DNA of 62,500 bases from Symbiodinium natans (GCA_905221605.1 CAJNDS010002079.1:402501-465000); one strand, 5' to 3'; shown: positions 22,159 through 31,189, counted from the first letter of the stretch. Notes: generated by a model not told the origin, from the letters alone. Numbers and translations are program-made.

Positions 22159-24253
22159 TGCAAGCGAGGCTTTTTTTCAAGTCAGTCCCTTGTACCAACA
22201 GTCGGAGACCCCAAAGTGCCTTTTGCTTTGCGTACACCTGTCCACTCATCAGCTTAGTCAACAGGTCAGCGATCATATACTCACCGCGAAGATGCGCTAT
22301 CACCATATAACCACGGTCCACCAGAGACCTGACACCGGCTGCTCGAATTCTCAGGTGTCTTGTCCTCCAGCTTCCAGCAGGATATTGAATGATCGAGCAC
22401 GTTGAAACCGAATCTGTATACAGCATTTTTTGCAGCGATTCTTCACCTGTTCCAACCAAAGCGGCAATTATAGGGGTGCACGACTGAATCATCGTTGCTC
22501 CCTCTATGGACGCATGTAATTCAGCTTCAGCTGTACTTAAAGCCACCGTTGATTGTCTTTGTGTTGCCCACATCACTGGACAGTCACCCCACACCACCAC
22601 CGCTCCTGAGTGGCTCTTTTCGTTTTCACCTGCTGCAAAGCTGGCATCCGCGTAGGACTCCACCACCTTAACGCCTCGTCCATAACGCAACACCTCATTT
22701 CTTTCTTTTTCGCATGTTGCGATTGCTCCGAACGTCAAGCCTAACGTTGGAGTTGCAGCAAGGTATCGGAAAACCTCCTCAGCCTTTTTAACCACAAATC
22801 GCGGCCTTCGGGATGTCCACAAAGACAACTGGCTCGTGCAGAACTCCAAATCAGGTCGAGTTTTGATTGCCACCCAGAGGAACTCCCCTACGGCACCTTG
22901 AGCCGCTCGCAAGGAAGGAATATCCACCTCCTCTTCTTCACCCGGAGTTTCTTTCACCATTGGCAGGTTACTCCCTTTTCCAGTTTCATCGATCTGATAC
23001 CCTCGTCGGTTCAGCAAATCTCTCACAAAGTCCTCCTGGTTGAGAAAGAAGCTGCCATTTCGATACCAGATTTGGACACCTAAAAACTTCAGGAAACCAT
23101 CACCGCAGCCTGGACCACAGAACTCGGGTTCAGAAGTTTTCCACTCCTTCCTAATCTGTTCCAAGGCCTCCCGGAGCACTGTCATAGTCCCAGCCATCAA
23201 AAAATCATCCACGTAAAGACCCATTGTCCCTACCAACTTGCTTGCACCTTCCAGCTTCTCTTGCGCCATAATAAGGAACAGACTTGGGTCTGCATTGGAC
23301 CTCTGAAAGCTCATTGCTTGTCCATCCTGTGACACCCAAGACATACCTTGAAGACGTTGGTCTCGCCACTCCACCCATGCTGCAGGACTTTCGGCCAAAC
23401 CGTACAAGGCCTTTCTCACAATCCACCGCTCCTCCTTTGTGCAAAGACCCAATTTCACCGCCGCCCTTGGGGGCTGCACCACCACCAAACGCCCTTCTCT
23501 TTGCGCCCTATTCATCGGCGCCGTCAGAAAAGCTTTGGAAATGTCTAAGCCAGCGATGATCCACACCATATATGCTGCGTGCCTCACTTGACACCTGAAT
23601 GTAGTTGAATCTAAACCTGGAGCGTACAACGAGTGACGACTGAGTGACCTCGGCCCTTCATATTCTGTAGCTGCCGTTGACGAAATGAAGTTTCCACATG
23701 CACAGATACGGTCACGTCGCCTCCCTGTCCCTTGCTTCCGGGTAAACACCACCAGACTGGGAACGTACTCAATCACCGGTGCATTAGGCTCTTCCGCCAA
23801 TTTGTCCAGCTTTTCTTGAGTTGTTGTTTCCACCACCTCCAACTCTTTCACCAAAGACGTCACCTCGTCCGACAATGATTCCCTCCACTTTTCCAGCTCT
23901 TGCATGGCTTCTTGTGTAGGAATTGTTTTTGTTTGCAGGAACTCAACCTCCTCTGCTGCCTCGAGCGCGGTATTTTCTTGCACCATTTGCTGAACTTGAG
24001 CTGCTTTGACCAAAAACTTCGAGAGCTGTTCCTCAGCCCTTTTTGCTTTAACCAGCCATTCTCTAGTCTCTGATCCTTTCTCCTCATTCGACTCATTGGC
24101 CGATCCATGGAACTCGTCCAAAATGCAACATTCCTGTTCAGCAATTAGGCGTCGAATACTCAAATGCTCCTCCAGAGCCCATTGATGCGCTTCGAACACA
24201 GCGTAGTCGACTTCCTCTGCAAGGTCGTCCAGCGAGGTCTCTTTCAACGTCAT
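22013..24253 (-). CDS. pol: Copia reverse transcriptase - RNase H
   Basis: 746 codons from ATG 24253. A coiled-coil-rich lead (residues about 55-160) is followed by RT: CACGNF, D237 in DISKAFLTAP, KALYGLAESPAAW, and the active site LYVDDFLMAG with D349/D350. RNase H of the copia type follows: YADAS with D535, STAEAELHAS, YTDS with D614, and the ADLLTK tail near 662. All RT catalytic Asp are present. The last 50 or so residues are out-of-frame reading of the following membrane segment, shifted at an A7 run near 22175. Confidence 0.92.
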   Translation of the reverse strand: MTLKETSLDDLAEEVDYAVFEAHQWALEEHLSIRRLIAEQECCILDEFHGSANESNEEKGSETREWLVKAKRAEEQLSKFLVKAAQVQQMVQENTALEAAEEVEFLQTKTIPTQEAMQELEKWRESLSDEVTSLVKELEVVETTTQEKLDKLAEEPNAPVIEYVPSLVVFTRKQGTGRRRDRICACGNFISSTAATEYEGPRSLSRHSLYAPGLDSTTFRCQVRHAAYMVWIIAGLDISKAFLTAPMNRAQREGRLVVVQPPRAAVKLGLCTKEERWIVRKALYGLAESPAAWVEWRDQRLQGMSWVSQDGQAMSFQRSNADPSLFLIMAQEKLEGASKLVGTMGLYVDDFLMAGTMTVLREALEQIRKEWKTSEPEFCGPGCGDGFLKFLGVQIWYRNGSFFLNQEDFVRDLLNRRGYQIDETGKGSNLPMVKETPGEEEEVDIPSLRAAQGAVGEFLWVAIKTRPDLEFCTSQLSLWTSRRPRFVVKKAEEVFRYLAATPTLGLTFGAIATCEKERNEVLRYGRGVKVVESYADASFAAGENEKSHSGAVVVWGDCPVMWATQRQSTVALSTAEAELHASIEGATMIQSCTPIIAALVGTGEESLQKMLYTDSVSTCSIIQYPAGSWRTRHLRIRAAGVRSLVDRGYMVIAHLRGEYMIADLLTKLMSGQVYAKQKALWGLRLLVQGTDLKKSLACNGGHDGGCISARDGNWWRRSVNCWILLLRRRGVQGRQHVYGDGSGSRY

Positions 24254-24255
24254 TT

Positions 24256-25734
24256 TTAACCACTTCCTTTTTCACCTTCTACAGCCTGTGGTTCCGGAAG
24301 AGGAAACTTGCATTGGAGAAGATAGCACCTATCCTTGTAGCTCAAACGCTCCATAAAAACAGGTGTGTACCCTGTCAAGGATACCCTGTTTCCTTTCCAA
24401 GGCATAGGGCCATGCAGCTTTCTTGGAAAGAACGACATGAAGTTCCAGTGGATATCCACCAATTTTCCAGGTAAGACTTTCTTCCCATAGGATTGCTCCA
24501 CCACTTCAGCTCCTTCCTCTAAAACCTTTTCATCCTCAACCCACAGCTGACCATCTTTATAGTCACCAAAGCCACACACATAATTGCAGCAATGTTTTTC
24601 ATTGTGACTATCCCTATGCAATGACACCGGAGCATTGCACGAGATTTGAAGAGCAGAAAATTTGGCTTCAGGATTGTGGTGCCTCACGAATGATGCCAAA
24701 TAACGACATAGCCATGGTCTTCGATGAGTCTCTTTTGTGATACCACACACTCCGCCATGAGTATAGTGGCCCAACACCAGAGCTCGCGTACTTGTACACC
24801 AATTGTTGATACCACCTCTTCGATTCACCCTCTTTGGGTATACAATCCCTTCCAAAAGCTCCTCACAGTCCACGGAATCATACATAGACCTTTCATACAT
24901 TGACTTGGCTTTTTGCTCTTCTTTTTCCAACTGTGTTCCATCCTCAGCAGTCCCACTTTTGCAGACCAAATAAGCATTTTCATGAGGAGAACAGCAAGTC
25001 GGCCAATACTCATCACCAGGAACATTGTCCTCGACATCTGCATTTTCTTCCAGCTCCCCCAGACCCTGCATGTCATCCTCGAAAATTTCCAAGGGCGGAC
25101 TCTGCCCCCGCTTGCGAAGCAAGCGCAAGGAGCCCACATGACCACGCAGTGAAGAGGCCGGGCTTTTTTCATTTAACCGATGACGAACTGGAGGATCGCG
25201 AGGCGGAGGTAAAGGAGGACCTTCCTCATCAGCGAACCGAAGCGCCGGTTTTTTCCCCTTGAGACGATGCTCGGGAGGAGAAGGCTCCTGTTCTTCTACC
25301 ACCCCTTCCAGCTCCAATTCAGGCGGTTCCCTGATATTGGAAAAAATCGTGGTGCAGGGAAATAACACCAGTTCATCCGGATCTTTTGCAGTCCCTTGAG
25401 CTTCCACCCAATAACCACCAGGTAGGTCATCGCATGGACCCAAAAGAAGTGCAGGCTGCGTACGATCGACCCATTGCCGACCTTTCTTTGTTCCATCCGG
25501 ACCCAGCAACTCCCACGGACGACGTTTGACTTGAATCTGAGCACCAAAGGGAAGCAATGCTTTAGGATTCAACCCCAACTCCCTTTCAGCTTTCTGCCAC
25601 CGTAACATTGACCAATGGCGAGCAGCCAGTGCCCAGTACGCCGGCCCGAGTCGCGCCTCCTTTAAGAGCGACCTGACACCACGTTTGAATAAACCCACAC
25701 ATGCTTCAGCGCGCCCATTTGTTTGCGGGACTGC
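24256..25734 (-). CDS. Copia integrase remnant fused to 2OG-Fe(II)-oxygenase-like domain
   Basis: The frame is open from 25773 with no ATG. It starts at VPQTNGRAEACVGLFKRG, which holds the third catalytic Glu of a copia integrase (codon 25705-25707); the HHCC finger and the two Asp are absent. After the integrase C-terminal region and an acidic linker comes a fold resembling prolyl-4-hydroxylase-type oxygenases. Counting from codon 25698: H361-R-D363 followed by a strand-rich segment ending DGQLWVED, distal H429 and R438-V-S440 (HGPMPW, GNRVSLTGYT). These are the HxD...H metal ligands and RxS 2-oxoglutarate contact of that superfamily. The stop is TAA at 24256; RT continues in another frame just downstream at an A5 run. 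Confidence 0.7.
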   Translation of the reverse strand, partial: AVPQTNGRAEACVGLFKRGVRSLLKEARLGPAYWALAARHWSMLRWQKAERELGLNPKALLPFGAQIQVKRRPWELLGPDGTKKGRQWVDRTQPALLLGPCDDLPGGYWVEAQGTAKDPDELVLFPCTTIFSNIREPPELELEGVVEEQEPSPPEHRLKGKKPALRFADEEGPPLPPPRDPPVRHRLNEKSPASSLRGHVGSLRLLRKRGQSPPLEIFEDDMQGLGELEENADVEDNVPGDEYWPTCCSPHENAYLVCKSGTAEDGTQLEKEEQKAKSMYERSMYDSVDCEELLEGIVYPKRVNRRGGINNWCTSTRALVLGHYTHGGVCGITKETHRRPWLCRYLASFVRHHNPEAKFSALQISCNAPVSLHRDSHNEKHCCNYVCGFGDYKDGQLWVEDEKVLEEGAEVVEQSYGKKVLPGKLVDIHWNFMSFFPRKLHGPMPWKGNRVSLTGYTPVFMERLSYKDRCYLLQCKFPLPEPQAVEGEKGSG

Positions 25735-26654
25735 GCTGATGACAGCTTCATAGATTTCAGCACTTCCAACGCTTCAGCAAGGACTTGATTGGGTGTTGAT
25801 GGTGATGAGGGACTTGCAGAACCTTTATCCAATCCCGCATTAGCCGTCTCATCTCCCCCTTCAGCTACCTCTGCCTTTTTGGCATTTCCCCATTTCGCAC
25901 CTTTGCCGCCCTTTCCCCCTTTGGGAGAATTCCCTTTAGATCTACTCCTCTCAGGGTTTGAGTCCACATTGGAACTTGCACCATCCTTATATGGACATTG
26001 CGGCTGCAGATGGCCAACGGCCCCACACTCAAAACATCTTCCTCGCTCAAGGGAGTCTTTGTCATGGCGAAATTTGCAGCGGGATCCGAACTTGCAACCT
26101 GCATCGGTCTTCCCATATATCCAACAGAAAGGACGTTCACCATCTCCGCTGTACCTTTTTCCTTTCCCTTTGCCTTTGTCACCCTCCTCTGTCTCGTCAC
26201 CAGTTCCCTTTTGGGCCTTGTTTAACCTGGCCCTTTTCTTGGCGTCCGAGTCCTGCTTCACCTCTTGTTCACCAGCACTATGCAATAGCAGTTCAAACTC
26301 TGCCTGTAACATTTCAGCTAGTTGTGTCGCAGTTTCAGAGGTCGGCGAGTAGTCCACCCCCAATTTCTCCCGAAAGGATGCCACTCTGAAATGCACCGTA
26401 GGGTGCTTTGCCAGCAACGCAGATGATAAAGCATCCAATCCCTTGATAAGCAAGGTAGCGTCCGGCTCGGATGCTCGCAGCTCCCTTAATCGGGAACGCC
26501 ATTGCGCCCATTGTCGCACTCCCTGAATAGCCTCTGAGATCGAGGTTGCTGAAGATGGTTGCACCAAGAAGTTCAACATTGTGCTGCGCTCATTTGCTCC
26601 ACCTGGTTGGTAGACCGTCAGCAATTTGTAAAATATCATCACCGACCCCAACAT
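25735..26654 (-). CDS. gag: Copia gag, C-terminal part with CCCH and CCHC zinc fingers
   Basis: Continues the capsid region (LLTVYQPGGANERS) and then has two metal-binding motifs. One is CCCH-like with spacing C-x5-C-x3-H (GCKFGSRCKFRH); the other is a retroviral-type knuckle CFECGAVGHLQPQC (C-x2-C-x4-H-x4-C). After ALEVLKSMKLSSA the frame runs into sequence whose real sense, one frame over, is the last integrase motif. The protease and most of integrase that should lie between are deleted; the frame's nominal stop at 25662 is out-of-frame sequence. Confidence 0.85.
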
Positions 26655-27859
26655 TCGAGTGGAAACGATCTCAATCTCTCCGGGATCGCCTGTAGCAGCA
26701 AAGACACTGCTCTCTGCTCCAACAAAACATGCGCAGTTTGAACCACTTTGAGCCCTTCCAGCTCAGTCTTGATGCCCAACCTTTCCAGTGGAGAAACACT
26801 CAACCATTTGGCATACGCTTGATATGCCTTTGAGTAGACGCATTGCCACCACACTCTTCCTGTATCTGTCAGCGAAGACAACATTGGTTCGATCATTGCG
26901 ATCCAATCACCCAGTGCCGTCGGATTGCTTGGTGTGTAGTCTGCCAAAGTTGGAAGGCTCATCACATGCTTCCCGAGAGCCTCCGGACGTTCGGTTCCAG
27001 AACTATCACCAGTGATTGGCATACCGCGTGGCACCACTGCTCCAGGAGGTAAACTGACCCTACCACCAGGCCCTTGAGGTAGTCCATGTCCTATACCGGG
27101 CGTAACAGCTGTGAGCGGAACCTTTTCTAATTCCAACTTCCCAGCGACCATTTTCCACCGATACGGAACATCATCCACCATTGTATATCCACCCGATCCT
27201 GCTGAGTTCTCTTGCGTTGCAGTTTCCCGAGCTGAAACAAAACCGGGCTGGTTCCCCGCAGGTGCGACAGAACCATCAACACCTGATGGCACGGAAGTAA
27301 TCGGAACATGTGTTAAACCAGGTGGTCCACTTGCATATCCACCACTTGCAGGACCTCCCGTGGGGTAATTCAATGGAGGCAATCTGGAGGGTTTCTTCCC
27401 TTCAGCTACATGCATCATTGGCACTTCTTTTTCATCCTCCACTTGAACATCCCCCTTCCTGGACCCAGGCAAGGATTGAAGATCACAACCCTTTGGCAGG
27501 TCGTAGCCCTCAATAGGCAGCCATGTCCCATCAGGCAACACAGTCCAAAAACCACCCATACCATCCGTGTAGAAAACTTGTCCTGGCAGGTATTGCTTCT
27601 CTGGAGTCATTCCTAGAGGATATGCCATGTTTGCGTCCACCACTCCAGAGCTCCGTGCCCTTGAAGCTGACCCAGATGCAGCAGAGGTATAGCTTTTCTC
27701 CTCCACCCGATGCAACCTGTTCCCCAGCTCCTTTGTTTGCACCAGCAACTCTTTCAGCGCACGCTTTACCACCGCCATATCTTCAGTTTGCTCTTCACCA
27801 CTAACATCAGGAATGAGTTCTTCGTCGGCTTGCACTCCACCAATAGTACCTCGTTCCAT
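26639..27859 (-). CDS. gag: Copia gag, central part
   Basis: 406 codons in the same frame as the previous piece. A short coiled-coil-like stretch lies near residues 25-55, then a Gly/Pro-rich linker, then the conserved gag capsid-like region (LADYTPSNPTALGDWI, IEPMLSSL, VWWQ, LLLQAIPERLRS). It runs out of frame near 26,675, where the sense continues in another frame as MLGSVMIFYKLLTVYQPGG, so a one- or two-base indel interrupts the capsid region. Confidence 0.8.
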   Translation of the reverse strand: MERGTIGGVQADEELIPDVSGEEQTEDMAVVKRALKELLVQTKELGNRLHRVEEKSYTSAASGSASRARSSGVVDANMAYPLGMTPEKQYLPGQVFYTDGMGGFWTVLPDGTWLPIEGYDLPKGCDLQSLPGSRKGDVQVEDEKEVPMMHVAEGKKPSRLPPLNYPTGGPASGGYASGPPGLTHVPITSVPSGVDGSVAPAGNQPGFVSARETATQENSAGSGGYTMVDDVPYRWKMVAGKLELEKVPLTAVTPGIGHGLPQGPGGRVSLPPGAVVPRGMPITGDSSGTERPEALGKHVMSLPTLADYTPSNPTALGDWIAMIEPMLSSLTDTGRVWWQCVYSKAYQAYAKWLSVSPLERLGIKTELEGLKVVQTAHVLLEQRAVSLLLQAIPERLRSFPLECWGR

Positions 27860-28228
27860 CTAGCCCATTAAGCCTGACGATGGTCTCTCAACAGGTGCAG
27901 GTTCCTGACCCAAAAGATCTTGCAGCGAAGGCGGCCTCCTCGTACCTTCACCACTTCTATCCCCTCCGCTCGCGGGAAGACTTGCCGGCCTTGATTGCCT
28001 AAGTCTCATTTCTTCTTGAGCCCGCTCGCTCCAGAAAGGATTTGCTGCTTGAACCGGAACCACTTCGTTTTCCACCTGAGGCGTTGGTTGTATCATTGCA
28101 ACCTCCCTACCATCTGTCAGTGCTTGTACCATTTGTTGTCGATCTTCACCCCCATCACCACGATTTCCTTCGGCTTCATTGGCCGTTGGCGACAGTCCAG
28201 GCTCAGAGCGACGCCGCATCATGTCCAT
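27860..28228 (-). CDS. gag: Copia gag, N-terminal part (ends at in-frame TAG)
   Basis: The first ATG after the primer site is at 28228 (MDMMRRRSEP). About 120 codons, Glu/Arg/Pro-rich, no domain recognised. It ends at TAG 27860-27862, and the same frame continues at once with ATG 27859. Either one nonsense mutation splits gag or the stop is read through. The leader from LTR to ATG is only about 60 nt. Confidence 0.7.
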   Translation of the reverse strand: MDMMRRRSEPGLSPTANEAEGNRGDGGEDRQQMVQALTDGREVAMIQPTPQVENEVVPVQAANPFWSERAQEEMRLRQSRPASLPASGGDRSGEGTRRPPSLQDLLGQEPAPVERPSSGLMG

Positions 28229-28278
28229 GGCGTTAAACAAACGAAAAATCTTTACCAATTCCGCAGGAAGCCTAATTT

Positions 28279-28290
28279 GGGCTCATAACC
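28279..28290 (-). promoter_or_regulatory. Primer binding site, initiator-tRNA-Met anticodon type
   Basis: Directly against the 5' LTR, the minus strand reads GGTTATGAGCCC. This is complementary to GGGCUCAUAACC, the anticodon stem-loop of eukaryotic initiator tRNA-Met, not to a tRNA 3' end. Drosophila copia primes in this way from a half-tRNA, and its site also starts GGTTATG. Confidence 0.85.
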
Positions 28291-28519
28291 TACGGGGGGC
28301 AACCGAAGGAGGACAGGGAACAAAACAGTCAACCCCAACAGAAGCCCTTAATACCCCTGGAACAACCAACAACCGAACCACAAGACCCCAAACCAAGGGC
28401 ACACTTTTTACGAAACCTTTGACCGCTTTGGTCATGGCTTGAGCCAAAGATTACCGGGTTCATTGACCCTTCAACTTCCAATACCAACTCCTTTCTACAA
28501 TACCAATTGCAGCTCCGCA
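28291..28519 (-). repeat. 5' LTR of copia element
   Basis: 229 bp, identical by eye to 21298-21526. On the minus strand it begins TGCGGAG and ends CCCCGTA; the 3' terminal dinucleotide is TA instead of the usual CA. Confidence 0.95.
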
Positions 28520-28626
28520 CCCTAAACCCTAAACCCTAAACCCTAAACCCTAAACCCTAAACCCTAAACCCTAAACCCTAAACCCTAAACCCTAAACCCT
28601 AAACCCCAAACCCCAAACCCTAAACC
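28520..28626 (-). repeat. CCCTAAA array, right half
   Basis: Starts with the second CCCTA duplication and continues the heptamer phase of 21185-21297. Confidence 0.95.
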
Positions 28627-28631
28627 ATGAG

Positions 28632-28751
28632 CACGTGGTCCGTGTGCTACAGGCCTTTGGGTGGGTGATGCACACCCTGGACCCCTGTCTTTTACTGTGG
28701 AAACAGGACGGCATTGTGGTTGCTGTGCTCAGCATCCACGTCGACGACTTT
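28632..28751 (+). pseudogene. Older copia RT fragment B (active-site VDD)
   Basis: Exactly 40 open codons from HVVRVLQAFGWVMHTLDP through LLLWKQDGIVVAVLSIHVDDF. It directly continues fragment A in family order (RQWY then HVVRVL). Between them lie a CCCTAAA array and the young copia element. It ends at the Phe after the catalytic Asp pair, where a pure TTTAGGG array begins. Confidence 0.8.
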
Positions 28752-28805
28752 AGGGTTTAGGGTTTAGGGTTTAGGGTTTAGGGTTTAGGGTTTAGGGTTT
28801 AGGGT
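28752..28805 (+). repeat. 54-bp pure TTTAGGG insert inside RT codons
   Basis: Seven perfect heptamers plus five bases separate the F and L codons of VDDF|LIAG. The length is a multiple of three but contains TAG. Splicing from AGG|GTTTAG to TTTAG|GG would restore the frame with two extra residues. Confidence 0.85.
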
Positions 28806-28947
28806 TTAATTGCCGGTGCCCTGAAGGACCACGAAAAGACGCTGAAGGAGTCCCTGAAGCTCACCTTGGACCGCGGACGAGTTTGTGTTAGTGGGGCGCC
28901 TCACCAAGCAGTGGGCCGATGGCAGCATCGCCATCGAACCCTCGAAG
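28806..28947 (+). pseudogene. Older copia RT fragment C
   Basis: Starts at LIAGALKDHEKTLKESLKLTL, which resumes fragment B at the next residue of the motif VDDF-LIAG. A frameshift near 28870 is followed by DEFVLVGRLTKQWADGS and IAIEPSK. It is then cut by another TTTAGGG array at 28949. Confidence 0.75.
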
Positions 28948-28948
28948 G

Positions 28949-28998
28949 GTTTAGGGTTTAGGGTTTAGGGTTTAGGGTTTAGGGTTTAGGGTTTAGGG
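28949..28998 (+). repeat. TTTAGGG array ending RT fragment C
   Basis: Seven heptamers directly after codons IEPSK. Confidence 0.9.
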
Positions 28999-29188
28999 TA
29001 AAATAGGGGACCCTAATATGGACCCCCGAATTGTAGGATTCCTTTCTAAAGAGGATCCCAAGGACGTACCCCCCTAATTTCGGAAACCTCCCAAATGGGC
29101 AGGGCAGAGGTCTGCCTTCAGGCTTCTGAGAGGCTTACCTGGTGAAGCAGCTGTCTGTTCTAAACATCTCTGTGAACGATTTTCCTAA

Positions 29189-29303
29189 ACCCCACACCCT
29201 AAACCCTAAACCCTAAACCCTAAACCCTAAACCCTAAACCCTGAACCCTAAACCCTAAACCCTAAACCCTAAACCCTAAACCCTAAACCCTAAACCCTAA
29301 ACC
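29189..29303 (-). repeat. CCCTAAA array
   Basis: About 16 heptamers. Confidence 0.93.
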
Positions 29304-29709
29304 CCCCCTGATTCGCAACCCGACACCCGAAGCCCCTCCATACCAAACCCCTAAACCCGTAAGCCCTGAACCTCGAACCCTAAATCCTGCAGCGTCCCTT
29401 ACAGCATTCCTCAACTTTCGCGCAGGGCCTTACTCTGCATAATTATGAAGGGTATCGCATTTGCACCCCAAAAACCGCTCGAACCCTAAGACCTACACCC
29501 CGAAAATCCTAAACCCTCCTAAGCCCTAAGCCCTAAACCCCAATAGGAACCCGACAGACCCCCTATGGCAAACCTTTGGGGTTTAGGGGCCGAAATTTCA
29601 GGGTTCAGGGTTTAGGGTTTCGGGTTTAGGGTTTAGGCCCTAAACCCTGAACCCTTAAACCCCTGAAGCCCTGTAGGCCCTAAGCCCTAAACCCCCCAAA
29701 GCCCTCCGG

Positions 29710-30050
29710 AACCCTAAACCCTAAACCCTAAACCCTAAACCCTAAACCCTAAACCCTAAGCCCTAAACCCTAGACCCTAAACCCTAAACCCTAAACCCTA
29801 AACCCTAAACCCTAAACCCTAAACCCTTTGGCTGCCATTAGTGGCTCGCACATCTCACAGTCGCTTGGTGCCATCTCCGGGGCGGGCGACTGGGCTGCTG
29901 TTGGCTCTTTTTGAGGGTTTAGGGTTTAGGGTTTAGGGTTTAGGGTTTAGGGTTTAGGGTTTGGGGTCTGGGGTTTGGGGTTTGGGGGTTGGCGTTTAGG
30001 GTTTAGGGTTTGGGGGTTTAGGGATTTGTGGGTTCAGGCGTTTAGTGTTT
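29710..30050. repeat. CCCTAAA array, island, TTTAGGG array
   Basis: C-strand repeats 29710-29828, coding-like island to 29917, then G-strand repeats with TTTGGGG variants. Confidence 0.9.
29838..29917. other. Coding-like island, strand unsure
   Basis: Open on plus (LAAISGSHISQSLGAISG) and on minus (KEPTAAQSPAPEMAPSD). CCCTAAA array left and TTTAGGG array right. Confidence 0.25.
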
Positions 30051-30302
30051 TGGGTCTTGCGCTCTCTCCCAACCCCTAAATCCCTCCTTCTAGTATGCTA
30101 GCAGCCCAAAAACCCGAAGCCCCGACGCTGCAACGCCCCAGGCCTTGAGAACGACCCTATATAATGCCCCTGAAGCCCTAAAGCCTAAACCGCAATCCCC
30201 TAAGCCCTCAACCCCAACCCTCAGCCCAAGTACCCCAATCCCCAAAGCCCAAAAAGAACCCTACGCTCCTGAATGCCCCAACTGAGCCCTTGAGGGCTTT
30301 AG

Positions 30303-30510
30303 AAACCCCAAACCCCAAACCCCAAACCCCGAACCCCGAACCCCGAACGCCGAACCCCAAACCCCAAACCCCAAACCCCAAACCCCAAACCCCAAACCAC
30401 AAACCCCAAACCCCAAACCCCAAACCCCAAACCCCAAACCCCAAACCCCAAACCCCAAACCCCAAACCCCAAACCCCAAACCCCAAACCCCAAACCCTAA
30501 ACCCTAAACC
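30303..30510 (-). repeat. CCCCAAA array
   Basis: About 28 copies of CCCCAAA (TTTGGGG on the other strand), a homogeneous variant array. Its WGLGFGV open frames are artefacts. Confidence 0.95.
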
Positions 30511-30574
30511 TAAACCCTAAGATCCGACCAGCCTCATTCCCCCGGTACTTCCGCCCAAGCCTTAACACCCTACA

Positions 30575-30735
30575 CCATACCCTAAACCCTAAACCCTAAA
30601 CCCTAAACCCTAAGCCCTAAGCCCTAAACCCGAAACCCTAAACCCTAAACCCTAAACCCTGAACCCTGAACCCTGAACCCTGAACCCTGAACCCTGAACC
30701 CTAAACCCTAAACCCTAAACCCCAAACCCCAACCA
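30575..30735 (-). repeat. CCCTAAA / CCCTGAA array
   Basis: Heptamers with a block of CCCTGAA. The following 30735-31085 stretch holds only irregular CCCTAAA-like units. Confidence 0.9.
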
Positions 30736-31185
30736 ATCCCTACACGGCAGAAGGCCGTAAACCCTACATCTTGAAACCCTAAGACCCTATGAGCCTAAAG
30801 ACTCTACAGGCCCTGAAGGCCCTAAAGACCCTCAAAGCCCTAAGACCCCAAACCCCTGCAACCCTAAAATGCTTTACAAAAACTCCCAAGGCCCTAAACT
30901 CTAAAAACCTGAAAACCCTTCAAAGCCCTATGCCCTAAACCTAAGCCCGAAAAAGGAACTAAACCCTAAACCCAAAAGACCCTAGAACGCTTTCAAATCC
31001 CTAAAGGCACTAAGGCCCTAAAGACCCGAAAGACCAAAACCCTCCAAAACCCGATTGAAAAAAAACCCTCACGAAAACTCAAGAAGCCCTGACAGCTTTA
31101 GGTTGCGGATCTTCGGCCAATCCTAGCCAGTTCCTCAGTTGGCCTTATTGCAATTGGACCCAAGTTCGGCGTGCTTGCGGGTGTT

Positions 31186-31189
31186 TAGT

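Larger units (their letters stand above)
21298..28519 (-). mobile_element. Ty1/copia LTR retrotransposon, minus strand, internally deleted
   Basis: A 7.2-kb element with 229-bp LTRs that appear identical base for base. Termini are TG...TA. A 5-bp target duplication CCCTA (21293-21297 and 28520-28524) is itself part of the telomeric repeat, so the insertion was into a CCCTAAA array whose phase resumes on the other side. Order on the minus strand: 5' LTR, primer site, gag with zinc fingers, an integrase remnant, an oxygenase-like domain, RT, RNase H, a membrane/Cys-His segment, polypurine tract, 3' LTR. Gag then RT/RNase H with integrase before RT is Ty1/copia order. Protease and the integrase core are missing and there are several frameshifts, so it is non-autonomous, but identical LTRs say the insertion is recent. 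Confidence 0.95.

Noticed and set aside
21021-28947. Functional spliced RT gene using the arrays as introns
   Set aside because: No phase-compatible donor/acceptor joins RQWY to HVVRVL, and two further one-base frameshifts exist; a pseudogene is more likely.
30208-30520. WGLGFGV / PQTPNPK repeat proteins
   Set aside because: Artefacts of the CCCCAAA array, open in several frames on both strands.
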